Shown here: in pieces, positions 16,818 through 26,533 of the stretch
Numbering within the stretch: the stretch's first letter is position 1
Layout: every line of letters begins with the position of its first letter
Assembly (NCBI GenBank): GCA_023436205.1
Contig: JAEZKC010000059.1
Span: 248,001-312,000, forward strand
Source of the DNA: Fibrobacterota bacterium
Lineage (GTDB): Bacteria > Fibrobacterota > Chitinivibrionia > Chitinivibrionales > Chitinispirillaceae
Reading direction: 5' to 3'
DNA: 64,000 nucleotides
Translations under genes and position numbers: made by a program
Notes under the pieces: generated by a model
Told to the model about the DNA's origin: nothing
The model's database searches: none
What the model saw: the letters and a program-made list of their open reading frames with translations, nothing else

Positions 16818-18185
16818 ATGAATAAGAAGCAGAAGACTGCCTACGTCTGTGGTTCCTGCGGACAGGACTATTCCAAATGGCATGGCAAGTGTGATGCCTG
16901 CGGTACATGGGACAGTATCACAGAGGTTCGCATTGCTAAAGGCAGTTCTTCTCAATCATCTCTGACACGCTCTCTTTCCCAACCAGTCTCTCTCTCTTCT
17001 TGTAAATCAAGCAATGATGCCCGAATCCGCTCCTCGTTTACTGAAGTTGACCGGGTACTTGGTGGTGGGCTGGTATCGGGAGCCTTCGTTTTGCTTGGCG
17101 GAGATCCTGGGATAGGGAAGTCTACCCTTCTTCTGCAGTTAATGGCTAACTGGGCCAATCAGGGAAGCAAGGTGCTGTATGTTTCAGGCGAGGAATCTGC
17201 TGAGCAGGTTTCACTTCGCGCTCAGCGTCTGAAAGTGGGCAATGCTCCAGTGGAAGTGCTTACCGAAACCGGCATGGAAGCACTTCTGACCGTGTTTGCA
17301 AACCACAAACCCCAGATTGTGGTTATTGATTCTATTCAAACGATGTTTACCGAGACACTGGAGAGTGCTCCCGGAAGTGTTTCACAGATAAGAGAATGTG
17401 GAGCCATGCTTCTGCGTCATGCCAAAACCGAGTCCGTTTCAGTAGTTCTTATAGGCCATGTTACCAAAGAAGGGGCTATCGCCGGCCCTCGGGTGCTTGA
17501 ACACATGGTGGATACTGTGCTTCAATTCGAGGGTGACGGGCGCCTTAACTATCGCATACTTCGGGCGGTGAAGAACCGTTTTGGTCCGGGAGGTGAAATT
17601 GCGCTGCTTACAATGAATGATGGCGGATTGGCTGAAACCTCCAATGCTTCAGAATTTTTCCTTCAAAACCGTGAACAACCCCAAACCGGAACTGCTATCG
17701 CTCCTGTACTGGAGGGAACTCGGGTTTTGGTTGTGGAACTTCAGGCTCTTGTCAATCGGTCCCATTTCGGACTGCCTCAGCGGGTGGCATCGGGCATCAA
17801 TCCTCGAAAACTGTCTTTGCTTATAGCCGTACTTGAAAAATTCGGAGGAATCACCCTTGGTGATCACGATGTCTTTTTTAATGTGGTTGGCGGATTAACC
17901 GTGTCGGAACCAGCAGCAGATCTGGCGATAATCGCTGCATTGTTGTCCTCATTTCGCAATAAGCCACTTCGCAGGGATCTGGCCTTTATCGGGGAGCTGG
18001 GGCTGGGTGGCGAGATTCGTCCGGTAAACAATATGGTTTCCCGCCTCAAAGAGCTTGCCCGCATGGGCTTTAAAGAGTGCATCGTTACATCTCCAAAAGC
18101 AACAGCCGACTGGCAGAAACTGGATTGCGGTATCAACCTGGTCAAATGCCCGGGTATCTCCAAATTTCAAGATATTCTTTTCTGA
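16818..18185 (+). CDS. radA: DNA repair protein RadA
   Basis: 455 aa, the usual length. An N-terminal zinc finger (CGSCGQ then CDACG) is followed by a RecA-like ATPase with Walker A GGDPGIGKST, the RadA-specific KNRFGPGGE, and a C-terminal Lon-protease-like domain (from about 290; PQRVASGINPRKLSLLIAVL). RadA drives branch migration during recombination. It is the last gene of the yicC-to-radA operon. No clear hairpin terminator follows in the next 150 bp. Confidence 0.97.
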   Translation: MNKKQKTAYVCGSCGQDYSKWHGKCDACGTWDSITEVRIAKGSSSQSSLTRSLSQPVSLSSCKSSNDARIRSSFTEVDRVLGGGLVSGAFVLLGGDPGIGKSTLLLQLMANWANQGSKVLYVSGEESAEQVSLRAQRLKVGNAPVEVLTETGMEALLTVFANHKPQIVVIDSIQTMFTETLESAPGSVSQIRECGAMLLRHAKTESVSVVLIGHVTKEGAIAGPRVLEHMVDTVLQFEGDGRLNYRILRAVKNRFGPGGEIALLTMNDGGLAETSNASEFFLQNREQPQTGTAIAPVLEGTRVLVVELQALVNRSHFGLPQRVASGINPRKLSLLIAVLEKFGGITLGDHDVFFNVVGGLTVSEPAADLAIIAALLSSFRNKPLRRDLAFIGELGLGGEIRPVNNMVSRLKELARMGFKECIVTSPKATADWQKLDCGINLVKCPGISKFQDILF

Positions 18186-18339
18186 ATCTGATCAAACCTT
18201 CCTGCACCACTATTCATTACACTTAATTATATTGGAATTGTAACTGCATTCCTTCTGCTTGATTTCTTGACCCTTACATACGTAACAAAATGTACCAGCA
18301 CAGGTGCAGATCACTCTGAATACTAATTGGAGTATATAT

Positions 18340-19878
18340 ATGCTATCAGTATTCACCACAGCCGCAATGAGGAAAGTTGATGAAATCTCCATCGGAGGTA
18401 ATCTGACAATCGGGTATTCCTACATGCTCAAGGCCGGTATGGGGCTTTTTGATGCGGTCAGAGGTTTTTTTCCGGATCCTCAAGGTGTTGAAATAGCCAT
18501 TTTCTGCGGAAAGGGAAACAATGGCGGAGATGGATATGTGCTGGGCCGCATTCTTCTTGACGAAGGATATAGTGTATTGTGCTATTCTCTCTGTGATGTT
18601 GAAAGTTTGAGCGGTGAGGCAAAAATTGCTTACAGTGAATATGAAAACCGTAAGGGTAGCAGCTTTATTATTGATGATGTCGAAGATCTGCCTAACCTCG
18701 GGCGGTTTTCTCTGATAGTAGATGCAATGCTTGGTACCGGAGTCAAAGGTGACCCGCACGGTTTGTACGCTTTGGTTATTGAGGCTATCAATGCAAGCGG
18801 GGTTAAGGTGATCGCCGTTGATACCCCCTCGGGGCTAAATTGTGATACTGGTATGCCCGGAAACCCCTGCATTATGGCTAACCGTACTGTAGCCATGGGC
18901 TTTCCCAAACTTGGCCAGTTTTTCAGTCCCGGGAAAAACAGTATAGGGGATTTAATGGTTCGGGACCTGGGGTATCCTGAAGAAGTGGTAGTGAACCAGA
19001 AAGAGAACGTATACCTTCCATCACTGGACGCGCTCAGGGATATGCTTCCTCCCCGAAAAATTGACGGATCTAAATTTGAGCATGGATTGGTGATGCAGCT
19101 CTGCGGCAGCCGCGGCATGGCCGGAGCCGCCACGCTGACCTCCCTTGCAGCGCTCAAAAGTGGTTGCGGCATGGTTCATCTTGCAATCCCCGATTCCATT
19201 TCGGAAGTGATGTCGATCAAAGTAACCGAACCAGTCCTTCATCCTGTACCGCAAACCTCCTCCGGTTCCTCCTCTTTGCAGGCTTTCGACCAACTCGTTT
19301 CTCTATCTCAAAGAATGGATTCTGCCTGCATCGGTCCCGGTCTTTCCAGAGATGGCGAGACTCAACAGCTTGTCAGAAAACTGGTCGCAAATATTACTCT
19401 CCCCTGCATTTTGGATGCTGATGGAATCAGTGCCTACAAAGACCACGCAGAAGAATTGAAGAATCATTCCTGCGATTTGATCATCACTCCTCACAAAGGT
19501 GAATGGAAAAGGCTGTTTGGGGATCTCCCGGAAGTACCTGTCCAATTAATTGCCAAACTCAGGCAAGTAGCTGCTGAATATCAAATGACTATATTGCTCA
19601 AGGGTAATCCTTCAATACTAGCCTCCATTGATGGCAATGTTTATCTGTTGCCCTATGGAAACACATCGCTGGCGACTGCCGGGACAGGTGATGTACTCAG
19701 TGGAATTATTGCTTCTCTTCTGGCTCAGGGAGCTTCACCTGTGAATGCCGCCATTCTGGGTGCTTACATTCACGGGGAGGCCGGGGTGCTCGCAGGAGAG
19801 GACTTGACAGAGTATTCTGTTCTCGCTGGAGATCTGCTGAACTACATCAGTAAAGTGCTGAAAAGGATACAGCGCTGA
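18340..19878 (+). CDS. nnr: Bifunctional NAD(P)HX epimerase/dehydratase
   Basis: 512 aa fusion. Residues 1-220 are the YjeF_N epimerase (FCGKGNNGGDGYVLGRIL, VDAMLGTGVKGD, AVDTPSGLNCDTG). Residues 230-512 are the ADP-dependent dehydratase (GPGLSRDGETQ, ILDADGISAY, TPHKGEW, TAGTGDVLSGIIASL). The enzyme repairs hydrated NADH and NADPH. ATG 18340 is chosen over GTG 18304 because GGAG lies 7 bases upstream. The gene is convergent with the EAL-domain gene, with only 3 bp between them. It has its own 150 bp upstream region. Confidence 0.96.
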   Translation: MLSVFTTAAMRKVDEISIGGNLTIGYSYMLKAGMGLFDAVRGFFPDPQGVEIAIFCGKGNNGGDGYVLGRILLDEGYSVLCYSLCDVESLSGEAKIAYSEYENRKGSSFIIDDVEDLPNLGRFSLIVDAMLGTGVKGDPHGLYALVIEAINASGVKVIAVDTPSGLNCDTGMPGNPCIMANRTVAMGFPKLGQFFSPGKNSIGDLMVRDLGYPEEVVVNQKENVYLPSLDALRDMLPPRKIDGSKFEHGLVMQLCGSRGMAGAATLTSLAALKSGCGMVHLAIPDSISEVMSIKVTEPVLHPVPQTSSGSSSLQAFDQLVSLSQRMDSACIGPGLSRDGETQQLVRKLVANITLPCILDADGISAYKDHAEELKNHSCDLIITPHKGEWKRLFGDLPEVPVQLIAKLRQVAAEYQMTILLKGNPSILASIDGNVYLLPYGNTSLATAGTGDVLSGIIASLLAQGASPVNAAILGAYIHGEAGVLAGEDLTEYSVLAGDLLNYISKVLKRIQR

Positions 19879-19881
19879 AGA

Positions 19882-21672
19882 TCAGCATGCTGCTGTTACA
19901 TTTTCCTCTTTCATGAGAATCCGTGCAAATGCTGCTGCATCGACAGGAGGGCTGTATAAGTATCCCTGAACCTTTTCGCACCCGAGCTCAAGAAGGTATT
20001 CGGCCTGGGCACCATTCTCCACACCCTCTGCAATAACCGTGAGCTTAAGGCTGTGTGCCAGGGCAATGATGGCTGCCACTATGGCAGAATCGTTTGCATC
20101 ACCGGGCATGTCGGTGACAAATGACCTGTCTACTTTCAGCGTATCGATGGGAAATTTTTTGAGGTAACTGAGGGATGAATATCCGGTTCCGAAATCGTCA
20201 ATTGCAATCCTTACCCCCATGGCTTTCAGTTCCCCCAGGGTGATAAGTGTCTGTTCGGGATTTTTCATACCCAGAGATTCGGTGATTTCAAGCTCCAGAA
20301 GTTCACTTGGCAGTCCTGCTTCTCTGAGTGCATCGTCAACAATGGAGACAAGGTCCTGCTGCTGGAACTGACGGGCGGATAAGTTTACAGATACTACAAG
20401 GGGCTTGTAGGCGTTATGCCACTCTTTCGCCTGCTTCAGCGCCGTGCGAAGAACCCATTCGCCGATCGGCAGTATCAATCCCGTTTCTTCAGCAATTGGG
20501 ATGAACTGGGCAGGGGAGATCATTCCCAATTCCGGGTGTTTCCAGCGCACGAGTGCTTCCATCCCTGAAATCTTACCGGTGGACAGATCGAGCTGGGGCT
20601 GGTAGAAGGTGACAAGTTCGTTCCGTTTTAAAGCTTTTCGAAGTTTGTGCTCAAGAGTGAGCTGTTCAAAAGCACGGGCATTCATGGCGGGCATATAGTG
20701 CTGATAATTGTTGATTCCCATTTCTTTGGCCCTGTGCATGGCCGCTTCCGCATTCTTAAGAATGGTTTCCTGCTCTTCACCATCGGTGGGGAAGATGCTT
20801 ATGCCGATACTGGTGGTGACATAGATTTCATGCTCTCCAAGCTGTAGCGGCTTTGCGCAAAATGCAAGAATGCGCGTTGCCACCTTGGCTGCATCCTGCT
20901 GCTGAGCAATCTCTTCAAGAATAATGGCGAATTCATCATCCCCAAGTCTGAAAACCGCATCCACATCCCTGACACACTTTTTCAAACGTTCGGCAATGGT
21001 CTGCAGTAGAATATCACCGATCTGATAACCCAGAGTGTCATTAATCAGCTTGAACCTGTTCAGATCCAGTAAGAGAAGGGCCATGTGCTGATTATTCCGC
21101 CGGGCATGATTGATCATGAAGGAGAGTCGGTCCTGGAGAAGGAGCCGGTTAGGAAGGCCGGTCAGCGAATCGTAGTGGGGCTGGGCCCGCATATCCAGAG
21201 TTTTATTTACATATTGAGAAATGTCGGTGAAAATGCCTATATGGTGAGTTATTTTGCCTTCTTCGTTGTAAACAGAATTGATCACCAGCCATTCAGGGTA
21301 GATCTCGCCGTTTTTTCTTCTATTCCAGATCTCACCCTGCCAGGTGCCCATGCTTCGAAGTGAAAGCCACATTTTGTTATAGAATTGGTGATCGTGGCGA
21401 TCGGATTTAAGTATGGAGGGGTTGTTTCCGATGACTTCCGATTCAAGATATCCGGTGATATGGGTAAAACTGGGATTCACCGATTGGATCTTGCCGCTTG
21501 GATCAGTGATGACGATCCCCTCGGAAGCATTATTGTAGATGACATCGCCCACCAGAAGCTTCTCGCGAATCGATTCTGAACAACTTGTGGGATCAGCCAG
21601 CCTTTGAAGTTGCTGCTTGATGTTTTCCAGTTCCTGGGCCAGTTGCTGTCGTGATTTCTGTGTTTTTCTCAT
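19882..21672 (-). CDS. PAS-GGDEF-EAL cyclic di-GMP protein
   Basis: About 596 aa. A short coiled coil (1-40) and a PAS/PAC sensor (about 50-170; GIVITDPSGKIQSVNPSF) lead to a GGDEF domain (about 175-340) and an EAL domain (about 345-596). The GGDEF signature is degenerate (RLGDDEF, second Gly replaced by Asp), so diguanylate cyclase activity is uncertain. The EAL domain keeps its catalytic motifs: MEALVRW, ELEITES, IDDFGTGYSSLSYLK, VIAEGVE and QGYLYSPP. It most likely degrades c-di-GMP. ATG 21672 (MRKTQKSR) is preferred; TTG 21717 would add 15 residues. No membrane segment is seen. Confidence 0.92.
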   Translation of the reverse strand: MRKTQKSRQQLAQELENIKQQLQRLADPTSCSESIREKLLVGDVIYNNASEGIVITDPSGKIQSVNPSFTHITGYLESEVIGNNPSILKSDRHDHQFYNKMWLSLRSMGTWQGEIWNRRKNGEIYPEWLVINSVYNEEGKITHHIGIFTDISQYVNKTLDMRAQPHYDSLTGLPNRLLLQDRLSFMINHARRNNQHMALLLLDLNRFKLINDTLGYQIGDILLQTIAERLKKCVRDVDAVFRLGDDEFAIILEEIAQQQDAAKVATRILAFCAKPLQLGEHEIYVTTSIGISIFPTDGEEQETILKNAEAAMHRAKEMGINNYQHYMPAMNARAFEQLTLEHKLRKALKRNELVTFYQPQLDLSTGKISGMEALVRWKHPELGMISPAQFIPIAEETGLILPIGEWVLRTALKQAKEWHNAYKPLVVSVNLSARQFQQQDLVSIVDDALREAGLPSELLELEITESLGMKNPEQTLITLGELKAMGVRIAIDDFGTGYSSLSYLKKFPIDTLKVDRSFVTDMPGDANDSAIVAAIIALAHSLKLTVIAEGVENGAQAEYLLELGCEKVQGYLYSPPVDAAAFARILMKEENVTAAC

Positions 21673-22056
21673 GCGTCCCGTTAGCCTTACGACAACAGTT
21701 AAAAGATTGAATACCAAAATATTATATCACCTTTATCTTCATAAAACAACTGCATTTTAAAGGGCAGGCCCCAGATCAGAGGTCCAGATGCAGGTCTTTT
21801 TAACGGCGAAGACGCCTTGTAGGTCACCAGCCTTCAATCCCGCTTTGGAATACCTGTGAAAATAGTCATCAGAGTATATCAATCACGAGATGTCAGAGAC
21901 TTGGTATCTTCACTTTTGGACAATTATCCGGTCTGAGCTTGATTACTCTTCTCACTCCAACCTTCATTGCCGTGCGCTTGGATCGGTCCTGAATGTATTT
22001 TAATAGTTTTATTCCGGCTTACGCCGGGTCGTTCTATTTTCAGGGGTCGCAATTTC
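21673..22056. other. Divergent intergenic region before aspS
   Basis: About 380 bp between the c-di-GMP gene and aspS, the longest gap in the window. It holds a likely aspS promoter near its right end and a small stem CCGGC-TTAC-GCCGG (22014-22027) in the presumed leader. A 26-codon reading frame from GTG 21856 lacks a convincing ribosome site. I see no T-box signature and no RNA gene here. Confidence 0.6.
21978..22006 (+). promoter_or_regulatory. Sigma-70-type promoter for aspS
   Basis: TTGGAT (21978-21983), a 17 bp spacer, then TAATAG (22001-22006). Transcription from about 22013 leaves a 44-base leader before ATG 22057, which agrees with the start chosen there. Confidence 0.5.
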
Positions 22057-23910
22057 ATGTCTATATCTATTGATCAGATGGAACCGGAGGCGGAGTCGGT
22101 AGAGGCCTGCGGATGCAGTGAAAAGGAGAGTAGTGAAGAGATGCATAGGTACCGTACCCACACCTGCAGTGAATTGAGAAAAGAAAACGTAGGGGAGTTT
22201 GTACGTCTGAGCGGCTGGATTCATAACAGACGTGATCATGGCGGGGTACTGTTTATCGATCTTCGCGATCATTATGGTATCACTCAGGTGGTGATCTATC
22301 CCGATCGTGCATTTCAGAAGAAAATTGCTCATCTTACCAAGGAAACCGTGGTCCGTTTCGATGGAATTCTGGCAAATAGATCCGAGGAGAACATCAATAC
22401 TAAACTTCCTACCGGTGAAATTGAACTGGTTGCGGAGAGTTTTGAAGTTCTCAGCGTTGCAGAACATACCCCTTTTACCGTGTTTCCTGAAGATCCTGCG
22501 CCGGAAGAAATGCGCTTGGAGTATCGCTTTTTAGATCTGCGCCGCTCTCAACTGCATAATAATATTGTATTGCGTTCAAAAGTTATAGCCTACATGAGGC
22601 AGGTGATGACTCAAATGGGGTTCAACGAGTTTCAGACGCCCATTCTGACCAGTTCATCTCCCGAAGGTGCGCGTGATTTTCTGGTGCCCTCCAGACTTCA
22701 TCCCGGACAGTTTTACGCCCTTCCGCAGGCTCCCCAACAGTTCAAACAGCTGCTCATGGTGGCCGGATTCGACCGTTACTTTCAGATTGCACCCTGCTTT
22801 AGAGACGAGGACGCAAGAGCTGACCGTTCACCCGGGGAATTTTATCAGCTTGACATTGAAATGTCTTTCGTGACTCAGGAAGACGTTTTCAAGGTGGTGG
22901 AAACCTTGCTTGATGGATTATTCAGCGAGTTTTCAACCTGGAAATGCGATAAGGCACCTTTCCGTCGAATTCCTTATAGAGAAGCTATGGTGAAATACGG
23001 AACAGACAAGCCCGATTTGCGCATTCCTATCGAGATTCAAGATGTTTCTGAGCTTTTTCTCAACAGCGGTTTCAAGATTTTTGCCGACACAGTTAAACAG
23101 GGTGGCGTGGTGAGAGCTATTCCAGTGAGAGGGATTGCGGGCAGACCCAGAGCGTTTTTTGACAGAATGGTGGAATTCGCTCAGTCAATAGGATCTCAGG
23201 GCCTTGCCTATCTTGTGTGGAATGAGGAGAATGTGAAGGGCCCCATTGCCAAGTTTCTCGATCAGGATAGTATGTCAAAACTCGCTGATGCTTTACAGGC
23301 TAAAACAGGTGACGTGGTGTTTTTTGTCTGTAATGATGAAGCTCGTGCTAATAAAATCGGCGGGGAGATCAGGGTCAAGCTGGGTAAAGAACTTGATATG
23401 ATCGAAAAGGATGTATACCGTTTCTGCTGGATCACCGATTTTCCTATGTTCGAATATAATGAAGATCTGAAAAAGATTGACTTTTCACATAACCCGTTCT
23501 CCATGCCGCAGGGCGGAATGGAAGCGCTTGAGAAGGAAGATCCGCTCAAGATAAACGCTTTCCAGTATGACATCGTATGTAATGGCATCGAGCTTTCCAG
23601 TGGTGCCATCCGTAACCATCGTCCGGATATCATGTACAAGGCTTTTGATGTTGCCGGTTACAGCAAGGAAGTGGTGGATGAGCGGTTTGGCGCTCTTATC
23701 AAGGCATTCCGTTACGGTGCACCTCCTCATGGTGGTATTGCTCCCGGAGTGGATAGAATAGTCATGCTGCTTGCAAATGAACCTAACATTCGTGAAGTAA
23801 TCGCCTTCCCGATGAACCAGAAGGCTCAGGACCTGATGATGAATGCGCCCTCTGAAGTGACGGAAAAGCAGCTGAAGGAACTTCACATTAAACCCGTTCA
23901 GTATTCTTGA
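22057..23910 (+). CDS. aspS: Aspartyl-tRNA synthetase
   Basis: 617 aa class II synthetase that charges tRNA-Asp. It has an anticodon-binding OB domain ([23 protein letters not shown]), class II motif 2 in [25 protein letters not shown], a GAD-type insertion (about 330-440), and motif 3 [16 protein letters not shown]. An acidic extension of about 28 residues with ACGCSEKE precedes the usual start region ([12 protein letters not shown] at 22141). The internal ATG 22141 would give a standard 589 aa protein and has AAGGAG 12-13 bases upstream, so either start is possible. A promoter-like element ends at 22006, which permits the longer form. Confidence 0.95.
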   Translation: MSISIDQMEPEAESVEACGCSEKESSEEMHRYRTHTCSELRKENVGEFVRLSGWIHNRRDHGGVLFIDLRDHYGITQVVIYPDRAFQKKIAHLTKETVVRFDGILANRSEENINTKLPTGEIELVAESFEVLSVAEHTPFTVFPEDPAPEEMRLEYRFLDLRRSQLHNNIVLRSKVIAYMRQVMTQMGFNEFQTPILTSSSPEGARDFLVPSRLHPGQFYALPQAPQQFKQLLMVAGFDRYFQIAPCFRDEDARADRSPGEFYQLDIEMSFVTQEDVFKVVETLLDGLFSEFSTWKCDKAPFRRIPYREAMVKYGTDKPDLRIPIEIQDVSELFLNSGFKIFADTVKQGGVVRAIPVRGIAGRPRAFFDRMVEFAQSIGSQGLAYLVWNEENVKGPIAKFLDQDSMSKLADALQAKTGDVVFFVCNDEARANKIGGEIRVKLGKELDMIEKDVYRFCWITDFPMFEYNEDLKKIDFSHNPFSMPQGGMEALEKEDPLKINAFQYDIVCNGIELSSGAIRNHRPDIMYKAFDVAGYSKEVVDERFGALIKAFRYGAPPHGGIAPGVDRIVMLLANEPNIREVIAFPMNQKAQDLMMNAPSEVTEKQLKELHIKPVQYS

Positions 23911-23936
23911 GGCACATTTAACGTTTAGGAGGAAGC

Positions 23937-25193
23937 ATGGTCAGAAAAGCAGCTGCCGCATTCATGGTTCTCATGATGATGGTTTCCTGCAGCCAATCCA
24001 TGCTTCTGATACCCATGGATGGTGCTCAGACAGATCATCTGAAGGCCTACGGGGTAGTGTTCCGGATGCTGAGCGGGGGAGCCCGTGTCTACTGGCTTCT
24101 TAACTACCGGGGAGGCTCTTTTGTTGCCGAAATGGCTGACAAATTTGAAGTGGATGCCAGAGCTTCCGGGGTGGAGATTCGAAAAATCGGCAGCTCAGAC
24201 TGGGGGACAATCCTCAGTGAGATCGAGAAGAACAACATGGAAAAGGTGGTTTTGGAAAAAGCGCCCAAAATCGCCGTATATACGCCTCTGGGCAAGCTTC
24301 CCTGGGATGATGCGGTAACGCTTGCCTTGACCTATGCAGAAATCCCCTACGATAAAATTTACGATAAAGAAGTGGTAAGCGGAAAGCTTAACGATTACGA
24401 CTGGCTTCATCTACATCACGAAGACTTTACTGGTCAGTACAGTAAATTTCACGCCGGTTTTTCCCATACCGCATGGTACCAAAAACAGCGCCTCGAACTT
24501 GAGAAAATGGCTACAGAACTGGGGTTTAAAAAGGTAAGTGACTGTAAAAAGGCCGTCGCTCTTTCCATAAGAAAATATGTGGAGCAGGGGGGGTTTCTTT
24601 TCGCCATGTGCAGCGCTACCAATACTCTGGAGATTGCCCTTTCTGTACTGGGTACCGATGTCGTTGCAGAAGAGTACGATGGGGATGGTGTGGATCCCGA
24701 TTATCAGAAAAAACTTAATTTTGACAACTGCATGGCATTTGAGAATTTTTCAATTGTAGTTGATCCGCTTGCTTCCAGTTTCGGCAATATCGATGTCAAT
24801 CAGGTAAATACTCCCTTTCGAAAGGAAGCACAGGATTTTGCCCTGTTTGATTTCAGCGCCAAACTTGACCCTGTTCCAACCATGCTGAATCAAAATCACA
24901 GCTCTGTTATAAAAGGATACTACGGGCTGCTTACTTCTTTCAATCGTAAGGTGATAAAAAAGAGTGTAGTAGTTCTGGGTGAAGTTCCCGGAACCGACAT
25001 GGTCAATTATATTCATGGTATAGTTGGAAAAGGACAGTTTACCTATTTGGGTGGACATGATCCTGAAGACTATTCCCATGCTGTCGGGGATAAACCCACA
25101 ATGCTTGAACTTCACAAAAATTCCCCCGGCTTCAGATTGATTCTGAATAATGTGCTTTTCCCGGCAGCCGAGAAAAAAGAGAAAAAAACATGA
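23937..25193 (+). CDS. Lipoprotein of the so-called asparagine synthetase B-like family
   Basis: 418 aa with a lipoprotein signal and lipobox Cys18 (MMMVSC). The mature protein matches from memory a family common in Bacteroidota and often labelled asparagine synthetase B. Conserved pieces here include LIPMDGAQTDHLKAYGV, LLNYRGGSF, VLEKAPKIAVYTP, LPWDDAVTLALTYAEIPY, YDWLHLHHEDFTGQY and GGFLFAMCSATNT. I see neither the N-terminal Cys nucleophile glutaminase nor the SGGxDS synthetase motif, so the label is not justified. The GGFLFAMCSA region resembles a glutamine-amidotransferase-like fold. It has AGGAGG just before the ATG. The function is unknown. Confidence 0.8.
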   Translation: MVRKAAAAFMVLMMMVSCSQSMLLIPMDGAQTDHLKAYGVVFRMLSGGARVYWLLNYRGGSFVAEMADKFEVDARASGVEIRKIGSSDWGTILSEIEKNNMEKVVLEKAPKIAVYTPLGKLPWDDAVTLALTYAEIPYDKIYDKEVVSGKLNDYDWLHLHHEDFTGQYSKFHAGFSHTAWYQKQRLELEKMATELGFKKVSDCKKAVALSIRKYVEQGGFLFAMCSATNTLEIALSVLGTDVVAEEYDGDGVDPDYQKKLNFDNCMAFENFSIVVDPLASSFGNIDVNQVNTPFRKEAQDFALFDFSAKLDPVPTMLNQNHSSVIKGYYGLLTSFNRKVIKKSVVVLGEVPGTDMVNYIHGIVGKGQFTYLGGHDPEDYSHAVGDKPTMLELHKNSPGFRLILNNVLFPAAEKKEKKT

Positions 25194-26533
25194 AGCGCCT
25201 CACAAAAGAGGTGCTCTCGTGGTGCTTCTACGATTGGGCCAATTCAGCTTTTGCACTGACTGTGCTTGCCGGATTCTTCCCGGTATTTTTCAAAAATTAC
25301 TACTGCTCCGGAATCGATCCCGTCACCAGCACTGCCCGTCTTGGAATTGGCAGCACGGTGGCTGGGATGCTAATAGCTGTTTTTTCCCTGTTGCTGGGTG
25401 CCCTTGCTGATGCCGGAGGTGGCAAGAAGAGACTGCTTGGTGTTTTCATGGTTTTGGGATCTTTTTGCACAGCATCCCTTTTTCTGGTAGCCCAGGGAGC
25501 ATGGCTTTCTGCTCTGGTGATTTTCATTCTGGCCAATATCGGGTTTTCATGTGCAAACCTCTTCTATGATTCTTTACTTACCGATATCGCAGAAGGGGAA
25601 CAGATGGACTTTGTCTCCAGCCTGGGGTATGCTCTGGGTTATTTGGGATGTGGGTTACTGTTTGCCTTTAATGTGCTCACCACCATTAAACCTGCCATGT
25701 TTGGATTGCAGAATGCTGCTCAGGCAGTGCGGATTTCCTTTCTCATAGCAGCAGGATGGTGGCTGCTGTTCTCTTTTCCGCTGTTCTTTTTCGTAAAGGA
25801 AAAAAACAGGTCGGAAAAAGTCTCCTCTGCATTGATTGTAAACACACTTCATAGCGTGAAACAGACATTCCTGTCCATAGTCAAAAGACCTGTTCTCATC
25901 TTGTTCCTTCTGGCATACTGGCTGTACTTTGATGGTGTCAATACGTTTATACGCATGGCTGTGGACTTCGGACTCTCCATTGGCTTTACCTCACAGGCAC
26001 TCATGCTTTCGCTTCTGGTTGTACAGTTCATTGCATTTCCCTCTGCGCTTTCCTTTGGCTTTCTTTCCCGGCGGTTTGGTGCTCAGCGGATGATTATGTT
26101 CGGAGTGGGTATTTACATTTTTATCAGCAGTGTAGGGGCTCTGTTTATGAGAACCGAAACTCATTTTATACTGCTTGCCGCAATCTCCGGAATTGCTCAA
26201 GGGGGTATACAGGCTTTGAGCCGTTCCTACTTTGGAAAGCTTATACCTGCCGAGAAGTCCGCCGAATACTTCGGTTTTTATAACATCGTCGGACGTTTTG
26301 CGGTTGTGGGTCCATCTCTTGTCGGGTTGATCGGGCTTGCGGCTAAGGCCTCTGGAGCATCATCCGCATTGTCTTCACGGCTCGGTATTTCGTCAGTTAA
26401 TATACTGTTCATTTCCGGACTTGTTTTCCTTGTATTGGCTGAAGCTGCCCGAATGAGGGGAGCAGGGATGGGTAAGGGTACATCTGTTCTAAATATTAAA
26501 GCAGGAGTTTCGGATGGGGTTGGGGCGTCATAA
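25190..26533 (+). CDS. UMF1 family MFS transporter
   Basis: 447 aa with about 12 membrane segments. The N-terminus (EVLSWCFYDWANSAFALTV) is the hallmark of the UMF1/Atg22-like branch of the major facilitator superfamily; IAQGGIQALSRSYFGKLIP and FGFYNIVGRFA are the matching C-terminal motifs. In yeast Atg22 exports amino acids from the vacuole; bacterial substrates are not established. It overlaps the preceding lipoprotein by 4 bp (ATGA), so the two are likely made together. Confidence 0.92.
   Translation: MKRLTKEVLSWCFYDWANSAFALTVLAGFFPVFFKNYYCSGIDPVTSTARLGIGSTVAGMLIAVFSLLLGALADAGGGKKRLLGVFMVLGSFCTASLFLVAQGAWLSALVIFILANIGFSCANLFYDSLLTDIAEGEQMDFVSSLGYALGYLGCGLLFAFNVLTTIKPAMFGLQNAAQAVRISFLIAAGWWLLFSFPLFFFVKEKNRSEKVSSALIVNTLHSVKQTFLSIVKRPVLILFLLAYWLYFDGVNTFIRMAVDFGLSIGFTSQALMLSLLVVQFIAFPSALSFGFLSRRFGAQRMIMFGVGIYIFISSVGALFMRTETHFILLAAISGIAQGGIQALSRSYFGKLIPAEKSAEYFGFYNIVGRFAVVGPSLVGLIGLAAKASGASSALSSRLGISSVNILFISGLVFLVLAEAARMRGAGMGKGTSVLNIKAGVSDGVGAS

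Noticed and set aside
21856..21936. 26-codon frame starting GTG in the aspS upstream region
   Set aside because: No convincing ribosome site, no family resemblance, and a promoter lies downstream of it.
21937..22056. T-box leader for aspS
   Set aside because: No T-box bulge sequence and no terminator/antiterminator pair were seen.
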